This document shows, piece by piece, positions 9,283 through 18,037 of a stretch of 64,000 nucleotides of DNA. Made by a program: the position numbers and the translations under genes. Every line of letters starts with the position of its first letter. The first letter of the stretch is position 1. The DNA is taken from contig CAWABY010000017.1 of assembly GCA_963780395.1 (NCBI GenBank), positions 248,001 through 312,000 of the forward strand, read 5' to 3'. The notes under the pieces were generated by a model, which did not search any database, was not told the DNA's origin, and saw nothing but the letters and a program-made list of their open reading frames with translations. The stretch comes from VGBV01 sp963780395 (lineage in GTDB: Bacteria; Actinomycetota; Thermoleophilia; Solirubrobacterales; 70-9).

Positions 9283-10419
9283 ATGGCTCTTGAGATCCTC
9301 TTCTGGCTCTCCGTGGCGCTGATCGTCTACGCGCACGTCGGCTACGCCCTGGTCCTGCGGGCGCTGACCGCCCTGCTCGACACCGGCGACTCCCTCGGCC
9401 GGCGCCCGCCGCCGGTGGAGCCCGTCGAGGTCGACCTGATCATCGCCGCCTACGACGAGGAGAAGGTGATCGAACGCAAGGTCGCCAACGCGCTGGCGCT
9501 CGACTACCCGGCCGAGCTGCTGCGCATCGTGGTCGCCTCGGACGGGTCCAAGGACCGCACCGTCGAGCTGGCGCGCTCCGCGGGGGCCGACCTGGTGCTC
9601 GACCTGCCCCGCGGCGGCAAGGTGGCGGCGCTGAACGAGGCGGTGCGCCAGACGCAGGCCCCGATCGTCGCCTTCTCGGACGCCAACAGCTTCTGGCACT
9701 CCGACGCCCTGGCCAGGCTGGTGGCGCGTCTGCGGCAGGAGGGCGTCGGCTACGCCTGCGGCCAGGTTCGCTTCAGCGGCGGCGAGGGCGGCAACCAGGA
9801 GGGTCTCTACTGGCGCTACGAGATGGCCCTGCGCGCGATGGAGTCCGGGCTGGCCGGCATCACGGCGGGCAACGGCGGCATCTACGCCGTCCGCCGCGAC
9901 GCCTACATCGAGCTCGATCCCAGCCGCGGGCAGGACATCGGCTTCCCGTTCGAGATCACCAAGCGCGGTAGGCGGGCCGTCTACGAGCCGACGGCGGTCG
10001 CCGAGGAGCGAATGGCGCCAACGGTGGAGGGCGAGTTCAAGCGCAAGCGCCGCATGATGTGGGGGCTGTGGGACGTGATGCTGAAGTGGGGGATGCTGAA
10101 CCCGCGCGGATACAGCCCCGCCTATGCGTTCGAGATCTACTCGCACCGCCTGGCCCGCTACCTGACCCCCTGGCTGCACCTGATCGCCCTGGTGACGAAC
10201 TTCGCCCTGCTGGGGCAGGGGTCGCTGTATGCCGTCACAATGGCGCTGCAGCTGGGGCTGCTGCTGGCCGCGGCGCTCGGCCGCTTCGTCCCCTTCCTCC
10301 CGTTCCGCATCGCCTACTACTACGTGACCGTGACCGCATCCATCGCCGTCGGCCTGTTCGACCGGGTCCGCGCCGGCGCCGTCCCGATCGGCTGGGAGAA
10401 AGTCGAGGGGATCCGATGA
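9283..10419 (+). CDS. Membrane glycosyltransferase family 2 (cellulose/hyaluronan-synthase-like)
   Basis: A 378-residue processive-type GT2. One membrane helix lies at residues 4-24; then comes the GT-A domain with VDLIIAAYDEEKVIERKV (nucleotide site), VVASDGSKDRT, and VAFSDANSFW as the DxD-type metal site. TAGNGGIYAVRR follows, then QDIGFPFEI, and a KRRMMWGLWDVM segment in place of the classical QxxRW. Two to three C-terminal helices end the protein. Enzymes of this form synthesise or extend glycans at the membrane, or transfer a sugar to polyprenyl phosphate. Its stop overlaps the start of the sugar transferase gene (ATGA at 10416), so the pair is coupled. Confidence 0.87.
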   Translation: MALEILFWLSVALIVYAHVGYALVLRALTALLDTGDSLGRRPPPVEPVEVDLIIAAYDEEKVIERKVANALALDYPAELLRIVVASDGSKDRTVELARSAGADLVLDLPRGGKVAALNEAVRQTQAPIVAFSDANSFWHSDALARLVARLRQEGVGYACGQVRFSGGEGGNQEGLYWRYEMALRAMESGLAGITAGNGGIYAVRRDAYIELDPSRGQDIGFPFEITKRGRRAVYEPTAVAEERMAPTVEGEFKRKRRMMWGLWDVMLKWGMLNPRGYSPAYAFEIYSHRLARYLTPWLHLIALVTNFALLGQGSLYAVTMALQLGLLLAAALGRFVPFLPFRIAYYYVTVTASIAVGLFDRVRAGAVPIGWEKVEGIR

Positions 10420-11120
10420 GGCCCGAGTCGGTGACGCCGGGCTCGCTGCCGGACGCGAGAATCCGGCGCCGCGGGCTGCCTCGGGCCGCCGACGTCGTCC
10501 TCGCCGGGCTGGGCCTGGTGCTGTCGGCGCCGCTGATGCTGCTGGTCGCCGCCGCGATCAAGCTGACCTCGAGGGGCCCGGTGATCTACCGCCAGCGGCG
10601 CGTCGGTCAAGGCGGCGAGGAGTTCGAGCTGTGGAAGCTGCGGACGATGAAGCGGGGATCTGATCCGGTCGGGGTGGGCACCGCCGTGGTCGCCAAGGAC
10701 CCACGCGTGACCGGTGCCGGCAGGGTGCTGCGCCGATTCGCCCTCGACGAGGTCCCCAACCTGGTCAACGTCCTGCGCGGCGAGATGGCGATCGTCGGCC
10801 CGCGGGCGACCCTGCCGGCCCAGGTCGAGCTCTACACCGAGCGCCAGCGCCGCCGACTGGAGCTGAAGCCGGGGATCACCGGCTGGTCCCAGACCCACGG
10901 CCGCGCCGGGATCCCCTGGGAGGAGCGGATCGAGCAGGACGTCTGGTACGTCGAGCATCGCTCGCTGGGTCTGGATCTGAAGATTCTCGCGCTGACCCCG
11001 CTCGTGCTGCTGCGCGGCTCGGGTTTCGCCGCCCCCGACTCCTTCGCGGGGGCCGCCGAGAGCTCGCCGCTGCGCCAGGCTGCCGAGCGCGAGTCGGAGG
11101 CCCACGAGTCCCGTCCCTGA
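10416..11120 (+). CDS. Initiating sugar transferase (bacterial sugar transferase, WcaJ/PglC type)
   Basis: Polyprenyl-phosphate phosphoglycosyltransferase that starts the repeat unit by moving a sugar-1-phosphate to undecaprenyl phosphate. The 234 residues include one re-entrant or single membrane helix (about 24-45), followed by GPVIYRQRRVGQGGEEFELWKLRTM, the hallmark of the family. The catalytic Asp-Glu pair lies in LRRFALDEVPNLVNVLRGEM, and VGPRATLP and LKPGITGWSQTHGRAG follow. It is the short monotopic form lacking the N-terminal multi-helix region. The start is set by the ATGA overlap with the GT2 gene. Assignment is firm; the sugar is not identifiable. Confidence 0.93.
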   Translation: MRPESVTPGSLPDARIRRRGLPRAADVVLAGLGLVLSAPLMLLVAAAIKLTSRGPVIYRQRRVGQGGEEFELWKLRTMKRGSDPVGVGTAVVAKDPRVTGAGRVLRRFALDEVPNLVNVLRGEMAIVGPRATLPAQVELYTERQRRRLELKPGITGWSQTHGRAGIPWEERIEQDVWYVEHRSLGLDLKILALTPLVLLRGSGFAAPDSFAGAAESSPLRQAAERESEAHESRP

Positions 11121-11148
11121 ACCCGCTCGCGTAGGCTGGCCCCAAGCG

Positions 11149-11682
11149 ATGGCCCGAGGAGTCTCATTGCGAAAGTTCCGGCTCGAGGACGCGGCGGCGG
11201 TCCACCGCTGGTTCAACAGCCCTGCCGCCACCGCCAACCTGCTCGAGCATCGCGACGAGTTCAGCGAGGAGGACGCCCGTGCGTGGGTGGAGCGGGCGAT
11301 GGACGAGTCCGGCGAGGACCGCAAGTGGGCGGTCGAGTTCGCGGGAATCGAGGAGGCCGTCGGCTACACGGCCCTTTACGGCCTGGGTCGCCAGACTGCC
11401 CCCGAGCTGGGGGCGATCGTCGCCGACGAGCGCGTCGTCGGCAAGGGCGTGGGGCGCGAGGCCGAGAGGCTGACCAACAAGCGGGCCTACGAGGAGTTCG
11501 GCGCGCACAAGGTCTATGGGCGTATCCCGGCCGGCAACGAGGCCGCCAAGAAGGCGGTGATCTACAACGGCTGGAAGCAGGAGGGCGTGCTGCGCAACCA
11601 CGTCCGCCACGGCGAGGAGCTGATCGACGTCGAGCTCTGGGGAGGCTTCCCGGAGGACCAGCCTGCGCCGCCCGATGACTGA
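11149..11682 (+). CDS. GNAT-family N-acetyltransferase (RimJ/RimL type)
   Basis: Acetyl-CoA-dependent acyltransferase of 177 residues. It starts MARGVSLRKFRLEDAAAVHRWFNS, the usual RimL-like opening. The region PELGAIVADERVVGKGVGREAERL contains the acetyl-CoA pyrophosphate loop (GKGVGREA in place of RGxGxA), and NEAAKKAVIYNGWKQEGVLRNH is the C-terminal CoA-binding helix and strand. It is placed between the sugar transferase and a FemAB-like gene and overlaps the latter by 8 bases, so acetylation of an amino sugar of the surface glycan is plausible. A protein substrate is equally possible. Confidence 0.85.
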   Translation: MARGVSLRKFRLEDAAAVHRWFNSPAATANLLEHRDEFSEEDARAWVERAMDESGEDRKWAVEFAGIEEAVGYTALYGLGRQTAPELGAIVADERVVGKGVGREAERLTNKRAYEEFGAHKVYGRIPAGNEAAKKAVIYNGWKQEGVLRNHVRHGEELIDVELWGGFPEDQPAPPDD

Positions 11683-12637
11683 GCCGCCGCTGCGGGCGCG
11701 GTTGATCGCCGACGCCGGTGCCGCATCGGCCGATCCGGCCAACTTCTTCCGCTCGCCCGAGTTCCTCGCGGCCGAGGGTGCCACCCACACGCTCGCGATC
11801 GAGGGAGGCACCGAGCCGCTGCTGCTGCCCGTGATCGAGCGCGAGATCGAGTCAACGGCGGGCCGCGACGCCGCCTCGCCCTACGGCTATCCGGGCGCCG
11901 CCTCCCTGCCGGACCCGGTGCCGGACCCGGCGCAGGTGGACTGGTCGGATACCGGCCTCGTCAGCCTTTTCATCCGCGACCGGATCGGCGACGCGCCCGC
12001 GCTGACCGGCGGGACCGTGCGCGCCGAGGTCCACATCGCCGACCCCAGGCGCGAGGGCGGCATGCGCAAGCGCCTGCGTGAGCAGATCCGGCGCAACGAG
12101 CGACGCGGCTGGCGCGTGGCGGCCGAGCCGGGCGCCGATGCCGAGCCGACCGACCGCGCCGCCTTCGAGCGCGCCTATGCCGAAACGATGGCCCGCGCCG
12201 GCGCCTCGGCCCGCTACCTCTATCCGCCCGAGTATTTCGAGCGGCTGCTTGCGGCCGAGCCCGCATGGCTGCTGTTGGCGGGGCGGGAGAGCGAGGGGCC
12301 CGGCGCCGGCGCGATCGTGGTGCGCAGCGACGGCTATCTGCATTACTTCCTGGGCGGCACCCGCGACGCCGCCCTCGAGGACTCGCCGATGAAGAACGTG
12401 TTCGCGGCGATGATCTCGCTGGGCGGGGAGCTGGGGCTGTCGCTGCACCTCGGCGGCGGCGTCGAGCCCGGTGACTCGCTGGACTCGTTCAAGCGCGGAT
12501 TCGCCAACGCCAACGCCGAGTTCAGGACCCATGAGGTCGTCTGCGACCCGGCCGAATACGAGCGGCTCACGAGAGAGCGCGGGGAAGGCTCGCCGGGGTT
12601 CTTCCCCGCCTACCGAGCTACTGAGACTCCGCGCTGA
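11675..12637 (+). CDS. FemAB-like peptidoglycan/aminoacyl transferase (GNAT fold)
   Basis: A 320-residue protein of the FemAB/BioF2-like acetyltransferase group. The C-terminal half has AFERAYAETMARAGASARYLYPPEYFERLLA, then a strand-loop block AGAIVVRSDGYLHYFLGGT, DSPMKNVFAAMI and a glycine-rich LHLGGGVEPGDSLDSFKRGF, which matches the conserved order in this family (YY/HY.LGG and F.K.GF). FemAB-type proteins transfer amino acids from aminoacyl-tRNA to wall precursors, while related proteins act in exopolysaccharide or exosortase loci. The 8-base overlap with the GNAT gene suggests joint function. Its 3' end overlaps the convergent amidase gene by 20 bases. Confidence 0.75.
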   Translation: MTEPPLRARLIADAGAASADPANFFRSPEFLAAEGATHTLAIEGGTEPLLLPVIEREIESTAGRDAASPYGYPGAASLPDPVPDPAQVDWSDTGLVSLFIRDRIGDAPALTGGTVRAEVHIADPRREGGMRKRLREQIRRNERRGWRVAAEPGADAEPTDRAAFERAYAETMARAGASARYLYPPEYFERLLAAEPAWLLLAGRESEGPGAGAIVVRSDGYLHYFLGGTRDAALEDSPMKNVFAAMISLGGELGLSLHLGGGVEPGDSLDSFKRGFANANAEFRTHEVVCDPAEYERLTRERGEGSPGFFPAYRATETPR

Positions 12638-13781
12638 AGCGCAGCGCCCGCTTCCGCACGACCTTGCGGATCGACTTCACCTGTGCGTATAGCCGCTCGC
12701 CGGGGCAGGCGGTGTTGCCCAGATCGCGGTGCCCGATCACGCGGGGGACGGTGATCACCGTCCCGGCCGGGTAGCGGCTGAGGCTGCCCCCGGCCGAGGT
12801 CATCGTCGCCGAGGTCGAGGGGTCAATGCCGTGCACCCCCAGCTTCCAGGCCAGGTAGCGAGTCACTGCCACGCGAGCCTTGCGGCCCAGCTTCACGGTG
12901 TCGTTGGAGCCGATCGAGGCGATCGCGGTCGTCTGCTCGTTGAAGCCCTGGGCCTGCGCGCCGACCACCGCCGAGCCCATGCCTCCGGCCCGCCCCTTGT
13001 AGAGGCGGCCGAAGCGGTCCACCAGGGCCTGGTAGCCGATGTCGTTCCAGCCGTTGCCGTTGACGTGAAAGCGGCAGATCCCGAGCACGATCCCGGCCGC
13101 CTCGGCCTTCGAGTAGTCGTTGGCGTTGACGGTGTGATGGATGACGCCCGCCTGCACCTCACCGTAGGCGGCGGGGCCGCGCGGTGCGCATCCGCCCTCC
13201 GCGCGGGTTGCCCCCCAGGCCGCACGGCTGACCATCTTCGGCTTCGGGGCCGCCGCCTCGGCGACGAAGGGCGACACCGCGGAGATGAAGGCGGAGTTGA
13301 TCGACTCGCGGGCGCCGTCAAGCACCCGCTCGGCGACGCCACCGGCGGTGCCTGAGACGTTGACGAAGTGAAGGTCGCCCTGGGGCCGGAAGGCGGAGCG
13401 CACCTGGGCCTCGCGGGCGCCACCGACGTAGACCGGGTCGCCGCCGTGGGTCTCGACCCACTCGCTCCAGGCGCCGCCCTCGTCGCGGACGCGAATCTCG
13501 ACCGGGCGCAGCTCGGCGGCGATCCCGACGAGGTCGAACTCGTGCTGTGCCTCGACGGGCGGGCTGATCCAGCGCGCCTCAGCGTGGCCGTGGCCGTGCC
13601 CTCCGGCGGATTCCGCTGCGGTCGCGCCGCCTTCCGAAAGGCGCTCGGCCCGCGGCAGCGGGCGCTCGAAGTCCTCTGCCCCGTGGACGTAGGGGTGCAG
13701 CGAGAGCGCAGGGCCGGCCACCCAGGCGCAGAGGGCGCCCACCGCCAGCGCGAGGGGGATCAACAGCCTGCCGCGCTTCAT
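12618..13781 (-). CDS. Secreted N-acetylmuramoyl-L-alanine amidase, PGRP/amidase_2 type
   Basis: Predicted to cleave the bond between muramic acid and the stem peptide. The 387 residues start with a signal peptide or anchor (LLIPLALAVGALCAWVAG), followed by a beta-rich region of about 130 residues containing WSEW and a second part with MVSRAAWGATRAEGG, the PGRP entry motif. Zinc ligands are visible as the His pair in VIHHTVNANDY and the His in VIGHRDLGNTACPGE, with the Cys-Pro-Gly of the same segment. The layout matches actinobacterial amidases of the Rv3717/CwlM-unlike, PGRP-SA-like secreted group. It is convergent with the FemAB-like gene. Confidence 0.9.
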   Translation of the reverse strand: MKRGRLLIPLALAVGALCAWVAGPALSLHPYVHGAEDFERPLPRAERLSEGGATAAESAGGHGHGHAEARWISPPVEAQHEFDLVGIAAELRPVEIRVRDEGGAWSEWVETHGGDPVYVGGAREAQVRSAFRPQGDLHFVNVSGTAGGVAERVLDGARESINSAFISAVSPFVAEAAAPKPKMVSRAAWGATRAEGGCAPRGPAAYGEVQAGVIHHTVNANDYSKAEAAGIVLGICRFHVNGNGWNDIGYQALVDRFGRLYKGRAGGMGSAVVGAQAQGFNEQTTAIASIGSNDTVKLGRKARVAVTRYLAWKLGVHGIDPSTSATMTSAGGSLSRYPAGTVITVPRVIGHRDLGNTACPGERLYAQVKSIRKVVRKRALRFSAESQ

Positions 13782-13856
13782 CTACTTTCGGAACACGCGA
13801 CCACCGCTTGTGTTTCTCTATTTGCGCGCCGATGTCCTCGGTGAACCGGAGCCTGC

Positions 13857-15428
13857 ATGAACGTGCCCTATCTCACAAGCTCGAGCCGACGCCTCGCCGC
13901 CGTCCTCAGCGGCACCCTGGCCTGGCTGTTCGCGCTCGGCGGTGGCGCCATGGCACAGGGCGTCCAGCTCGCTCCCTTCGGCGGGCAGGACTTCGCGAGC
14001 CCCTACCACGTGACCGGCGCGCCGGGCGACCCCGAGCGCGTCTTCGTGGTCGAGGGGGCCGGCACGATCCGGCTGGTGAAGTCGGGGGTGACGCAGGCGG
14101 CGCCCTTCCTGGACATCAGCGCGGAGGTCTTGGACGGCAACGAGGGCGGCTTCTGCGAGTGCGGGCTGTTCTCGATGGCGCCAGCCGCCGACTACGGCTC
14201 CAGCGGGCGCTTCTACGTCTACTACACGCGCGACTTCAATCCCGGGTTCCACTACCTGCGGATCGAGGAGTTCCGCCGCTCCTCCTCGAACCCGGACCTC
14301 GCTGATCCGGCCAGCCGCCGGATCGTGCTGGAGATCCCGCACCTCGACGCCTCCAACCACAACGGCGGCCAGCTCCAATTCGGCCCCGACGGCCTGCTCT
14401 ATGCCTGGGTCGGTGATGGGGGACCCTTAGGCAACGCGCAGCCGCTTGACCGATTGGTCGGAAAGATTCTGCGGATCGATCCGGCGGGCGCGGCGCCATT
14501 CCAGTACTCGATCCCGGCGGGCAATCCCTACGCGGACGGGCCCGGCGGCAACGGCGACGAGATCTACGCCTCGGGCGTTCGCAACCCGTGGCGCGGATCC
14601 TTCGACCGCTCCACCGGCGACCTCACCTTCGGCGACGTCGGCGCGGGAAGCTGGGAGGAGATCGACTTCAAGCCCGAGGGAACGGGCCTCGGAGCCAACT
14701 TTGGCTGGGACTGCTTCGAAGGGATGGCGGTCTCCAGCGGCTGTGCAGTCCCCAACCACTCGCCGCCGGCCCACCAGTACCCCAATGGCGGTGCCGGCGC
14801 CGCCATAACGGGCGGCTTCGTGATCCGTGACTCGGCGCTGCCGTCGCTCGCCGGGCGCTACGTCTACGCGGACAGCCAGAACGCGCTGGGCGGTGAGCTG
14901 CGGACGATCATCCTGGCGCCCGGCGGTGCCACAGGCGACGCTCCGCTCGGGATCAACTTCGGCGGGGTCGTCTCCTTCGGCCAGGACGCCTGTGGGCACA
15001 TCTATGCCGCGTCGATCTCGGGGCCGGTGCGGAGGCTGGAGCCCACCAGCGGCCCATTCCCGTGCAAGACCGCCCCGAAGCTGACTGTGCTCGACACCAG
15101 GGGCGCGCGACGCGCCGCGCGCAAGCAGGCGCTGGCGGTGCGCGCCGCCTGCGACGAGGACTGCACCCTGACCGCCGCGGGGACGATCGTGGTCAAGGGC
15201 GCCGGCGGGGCGGCCAAAGTCCGGCGACTGCGTGGGACGCCGGGCCGGACGGAGGTCGAGATGGGCCGCAACGGGATCGTCAAGGTGCGCTTCTCGAAGA
15301 AGCAGGCGAAGCGGCTGCGGGCCGCACTGCGAGCCGGGCGGCGGGCGGTGGCGCTGATCGAGGTCTCGGCCAGCGGCGGTGGCGGCGGCACCGAGACGGT
15401 GACGCGGCGCGTGAAGCAGAGGCGCTGA
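13857..15428 (+). CDS. Secreted PQQ-dependent sugar dehydrogenase-like beta-propeller
   Basis: A 523-residue exported protein related to soluble glucose/sorbosone dehydrogenases (six-bladed beta-propeller, PQQ as cofactor). A signal peptide ends near residue 34 (GGAMAQG). Propeller motifs include SPYHVTGAPGDPERVFVVEGAG, GLFSMAPAADY, the substrate/PQQ segment HNGGQLQFGPDGLLYAWVGDGG and GVRNPWRGSFDRSTGDLTFGDVG, all characteristic of this family. A C-terminal extension of about 120 residues is basic and Ala-rich, beginning after ISGPVRRLEP, and may be a wall-binding or stalk region. A membrane-linked quinone acceptor would be needed. PQQ biosynthesis genes are not in the window. Confidence 0.88.
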   Translation: MNVPYLTSSSRRLAAVLSGTLAWLFALGGGAMAQGVQLAPFGGQDFASPYHVTGAPGDPERVFVVEGAGTIRLVKSGVTQAAPFLDISAEVLDGNEGGFCECGLFSMAPAADYGSSGRFYVYYTRDFNPGFHYLRIEEFRRSSSNPDLADPASRRIVLEIPHLDASNHNGGQLQFGPDGLLYAWVGDGGPLGNAQPLDRLVGKILRIDPAGAAPFQYSIPAGNPYADGPGGNGDEIYASGVRNPWRGSFDRSTGDLTFGDVGAGSWEEIDFKPEGTGLGANFGWDCFEGMAVSSGCAVPNHSPPAHQYPNGGAGAAITGGFVIRDSALPSLAGRYVYADSQNALGGELRTIILAPGGATGDAPLGINFGGVVSFGQDACGHIYAASISGPVRRLEPTSGPFPCKTAPKLTVLDTRGARRAARKQALAVRAACDEDCTLTAAGTIVVKGAGGAAKVRRLRGTPGRTEVEMGRNGIVKVRFSKKQAKRLRAALRAGRRAVALIEVSASGGGGGTETVTRRVKQRR

Positions 15429-15432
15429 GCCG

Positions 15433-16212
15433 CTAGAGCGTGATCGGGACGCTCTCGGGCCCGTTGCCCCGGAAGGTGTCGCGGAAGTTCCGGATCATGT
15501 CCAGGACCAGCGGGTCGTAGCTGGGACAGCCGACGGCGTTGGTCCAAGCGCTGACCGCCACCGCGAAGTCGGCCTTGGCCAGGTTCGGGTCCGGTACGAA
15601 GATCATGCCGTCGGGGTCCTCGTCGAAGACCCCCTTCAGCGCCAGCTGCTGGTCCTCGGGGAGTTTCGGGTCGTAGCGGATCTCGACGCGCCCGTGCTCC
15701 ATCGCGTGGACCAGGCGTGACTCCGGCGGCTTCGTCAGGTAGGCCCCGTCGGCGGTGGCGCCGGTGCCGGCCTCGTCGGGGGCAGCGAAGTGGTCGCCGG
15801 AGGTCGGCGGGTTGGTCTCGTAGCTGCCGTCGTCCTCGTTCGTGAAGTGGTTCGAGCCCTCGTCGGGCTGGTCCAGGAGCAGCTCGCAGCCGGCCATCTG
15901 CGCTGACTCCTCGAGGTCGCCGAACTGCAGGTCAGGCGGCGCTGTGCCCTCGCGGTCGTCGAACTCCAGGCCCTTGAAGCTGCCGACCTCGGCCTGCACG
16001 TGCGCGTTCTCGGGGATGTCGCCCCCGCCCGGCACCTCGCTGTCGTCGCCTCCGCTGGCGATCACCGCGACCAGCCCGGCCAGGACCGCTGCGGCCAGCA
16101 GCCCGGCGGTGACGTATCCGAGCACCAGCTTGCGGCGGTCGCTCGAGCCTTGGTGGGCCTGCTGGGCCAGCCGCTGCTGGCGCAGGCGCTCTCTCTCTTC
16201 GCGGTTCGACAT
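15433..16212 (-). CDS. DUF3105 single-pass membrane protein
   Basis: A 259-residue protein with a basic cytoplasmic start (MSNREERERLRQQRLAQQ), one membrane helix at about residues 30-52 and an extracytoplasmic domain. The domain has the DUF3105 features: YETNPPTSGDHFAAP, followed by LVHAMEHGRVEIRYDP and a later AWTNAVGCPSYD. The conserved His residues in GDH and HAMEHG suggest metal binding, but no activity is established for the family. It is tail-to-tail with the sugar dehydrogenase, only 4 bases apart, so the two terminators must overlap the coding ends. Confidence 0.85.
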   Translation of the reverse strand: MSNREERERLRQQRLAQQAHQGSSDRRKLVLGYVTAGLLAAAVLAGLVAVIASGGDDSEVPGGGDIPENAHVQAEVGSFKGLEFDDREGTAPPDLQFGDLEESAQMAGCELLLDQPDEGSNHFTNEDDGSYETNPPTSGDHFAAPDEAGTGATADGAYLTKPPESRLVHAMEHGRVEIRYDPKLPEDQQLALKGVFDEDPDGMIFVPDPNLAKADFAVAVSAWTNAVGCPSYDPLVLDMIRNFRDTFRGNGPESVPITL

Positions 16213-16242
16213 CGGTGCGCGAAGTTAGCGAAGCTCCCTCAA

Positions 16243-17064
16243 CTACGCCTCAGCGGGCTCGGGAACCGCGGCACCCGCCCAGACCTCGTCGAGGAAGGCA
16301 GCGAGCTCGTCGTCGAGGCGCTCGGGCGAGATGCGCCATTCGAGGATCGAGTTGGCCACGATCAGGCGCCCGTTCGGGAGCTCGTCGGCGAGCATTCCCG
16401 AGTCGGAGAAGGGGTGCAGGGGATCTGCGCGGTGGCCGATGACGAGCGCCGGCTGCTGCATCTTCACTCGCTCGTCGTGGTGGGGGGCGCCGGGGCCGAG
16501 GAAGAGCCCCGCCAGCACCGCAGCGGATGGCGCCGGGTCCTGCCGCGCCAGGTCGAGCCAGAGGTCGAGCATGTAGTTGGTGCGGGGGATGCGGTTGGCG
16601 AGCGCAGCGGTCCGCCTCAGCAGCGGGTAGCCAAAGCGCAGCCCGAGCAGGATCGGGGTGAAGATGACGCTGACGCCGAGCAGCGCGTTGTCCAGCACCG
16701 GCATCTCCACCATCATCCCCCGCACCCGCTCCGGGGCCATGCGGGCGACGGTCAGCGTCGTGTTCGCCCCCAGCGAGGTGCCGCCGATCACGGCCTCGTC
16801 GATCTCGAGCTCGTCGAGCAGCCCCACCACCTGCTGCGCGAAGAAGTTCATCCCGTAGTTGACCATCTCAGGCGGGCGATCGGACTCGCCGTGTCCCAGC
16901 AGGTCCACGGTCACGACGCGGTTGCCCCTGGCCGTCATCTCGGGGCCGAGCCGGTCGAACATGTGGCGGTTCATGAGCAGCCCGTGGATCAGCACCAACA
17001 CGCGCTCGCCCTCGCCGTGGACCTCGTAGGCGATTCGCCTCCCCTGGTGCTCGAACTTCGGCAC
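16243..17064 (-). CDS. Alpha/beta hydrolase with atypical C-terminal catalytic region
   Basis: A 273-residue alpha/beta hydrolase. The oxyanion segment LVLIHGLLMNRHMFDRL, DLLGHGESDRP and the nucleophile elbow VIGGTSLGANTTL are clear, with the Ser of GTSLG as nucleophile. The acid is probably the Asp in IGHRADPLHPF. At the place where the catalytic His normally sits (GAGHxxH before the last helix) the sequence reads NGRLIVANSILEWRISPERL, without a His, so the triad is either completed differently or absent. It lies 11 bases downstream of metF on the same strand and may be cotranscribed with it. The substrate is unknown. Confidence 0.83.
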   Translation of the reverse strand: MPKFEHQGRRIAYEVHGEGERVLVLIHGLLMNRHMFDRLGPEMTARGNRVVTVDLLGHGESDRPPEMVNYGMNFFAQQVVGLLDELEIDEAVIGGTSLGANTTLTVARMAPERVRGMMVEMPVLDNALLGVSVIFTPILLGLRFGYPLLRRTAALANRIPRTNYMLDLWLDLARQDPAPSAAVLAGLFLGPGAPHHDERVKMQQPALVIGHRADPLHPFSDSGMLADELPNGRLIVANSILEWRISPERLDDELAAFLDEVWAGAAVPEPAEA

Positions 17065-17075
17065 GGGGCGAGAGT

Positions 17076-18011
17076 CTAGGTGGCGCGCCCGTCGGCGCCC
17101 GCGGCCGCAGGCTCGCTAGGGCGGCGGTCCCACGGCCGCTCGGCCCTCAGCGCCCCCAGGATGGCGCGCGTCGCCGGCCAGCGATTTAGGGCGTAGAAGT
17201 GGATGCCCGGAGCGCCGGCCGCCAGCAGCCCCGCGCACTGCGCCGAGCCGTAGCTGATCCCGAACTCGTACTCGGCGCGCTCGTCGCCGCCCAGGGCCTC
17301 CAACGAGTCCTTCAGGTTCTGAGGGATCGTGGCATCGCAGAGCGCGCAGGTGCGCTTCACCTGGTCGTAGCTGACGATCGGGATCACGCCGGGGATGATC
17401 GGCACGTCGATCCCGGCGGCGCGGGCGCTGTCGCGGAACTCGAAGTAGGCGCGGTTGTCGAAGAAGAGCTGGGTGATCAGGAAGCTGGCTCCGGCGTCCA
17501 CCTTGGTCTTCAGATACGCCATGTCCGCTTCGGGGCTCTCGGCCTCGGGATGGACCTCCGGAAAGCACGCCCCCCCGACCGCCAGCTGCGGATGAGCTTC
17601 GCTGATCATCCCCGCGAGCTCGGCCGCACTGCCGAGCCCGTTGTCGGGCTGCGCAAAGTCGGCCTGGCCCCGGGGCGGGTCCCCCCGCAGCGCCAGCACG
17701 TTCTCGATCCCGGCCTCGACGATCCCGTCGACGACGGCTCGCAGGCCCTCGGCTGTCTCTCCGACGCAGTTCAGGTGCGCCATCGCCTCGACGCCATGGT
17801 CGTCGCGGATCGAGCGCGTGATCTCCAGGGTGGTCTGCCGGTCGTGGGTGGAGCCGCCGGCGCCGTAGGTGACCGAGAAGAAGGACGGATCGAGCTTGCT
17901 CAGCACCTCGACGGTCTCGAACAGCCCGGCGCGGCCCTCGTCGGTCTTGGGCGGGAAGAACTCGACCGAGAACGATGGCTCGGGCCGCTTCAGAAGCTCA
18001 TCGATTCGCAT
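17076..18011 (-). CDS. metF: Methylenetetrahydrofolate reductase
   Basis: Reduces 5,10-methylene-THF to 5-methyl-THF for methionine synthesis, a FAD-dependent TIM barrel. The 311 residues contain the opening SVEFFPPKTDEGR with the conserved Glu, SVTYGAGGSTHDRT-type FAD/folate segment, MAHLNCVGET, ENVLALRGDPP and FLITQLFFDN, all diagnostic of MetF. Length fits the bacterial enzyme of about 300 residues. The C-terminal tail is extended and Ala-rich. It follows the HxlR-type gene by 26 bases on the same strand. No methionine riboswitch is visible upstream. Confidence 0.95.
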   Translation of the reverse strand: MRIDELLKRPEPSFSVEFFPPKTDEGRAGLFETVEVLSKLDPSFFSVTYGAGGSTHDRQTTLEITRSIRDDHGVEAMAHLNCVGETAEGLRAVVDGIVEAGIENVLALRGDPPRGQADFAQPDNGLGSAAELAGMISEAHPQLAVGGACFPEVHPEAESPEADMAYLKTKVDAGASFLITQLFFDNRAYFEFRDSARAAGIDVPIIPGVIPIVSYDQVKRTCALCDATIPQNLKDSLEALGGDERAEYEFGISYGSAQCAGLLAAGAPGIHFYALNRWPATRAILGALRAERPWDRRPSEPAAAGADGRAT

Positions 18012-18037
18012 CCCGAGGATGGTAGAGAGACGCCCAG

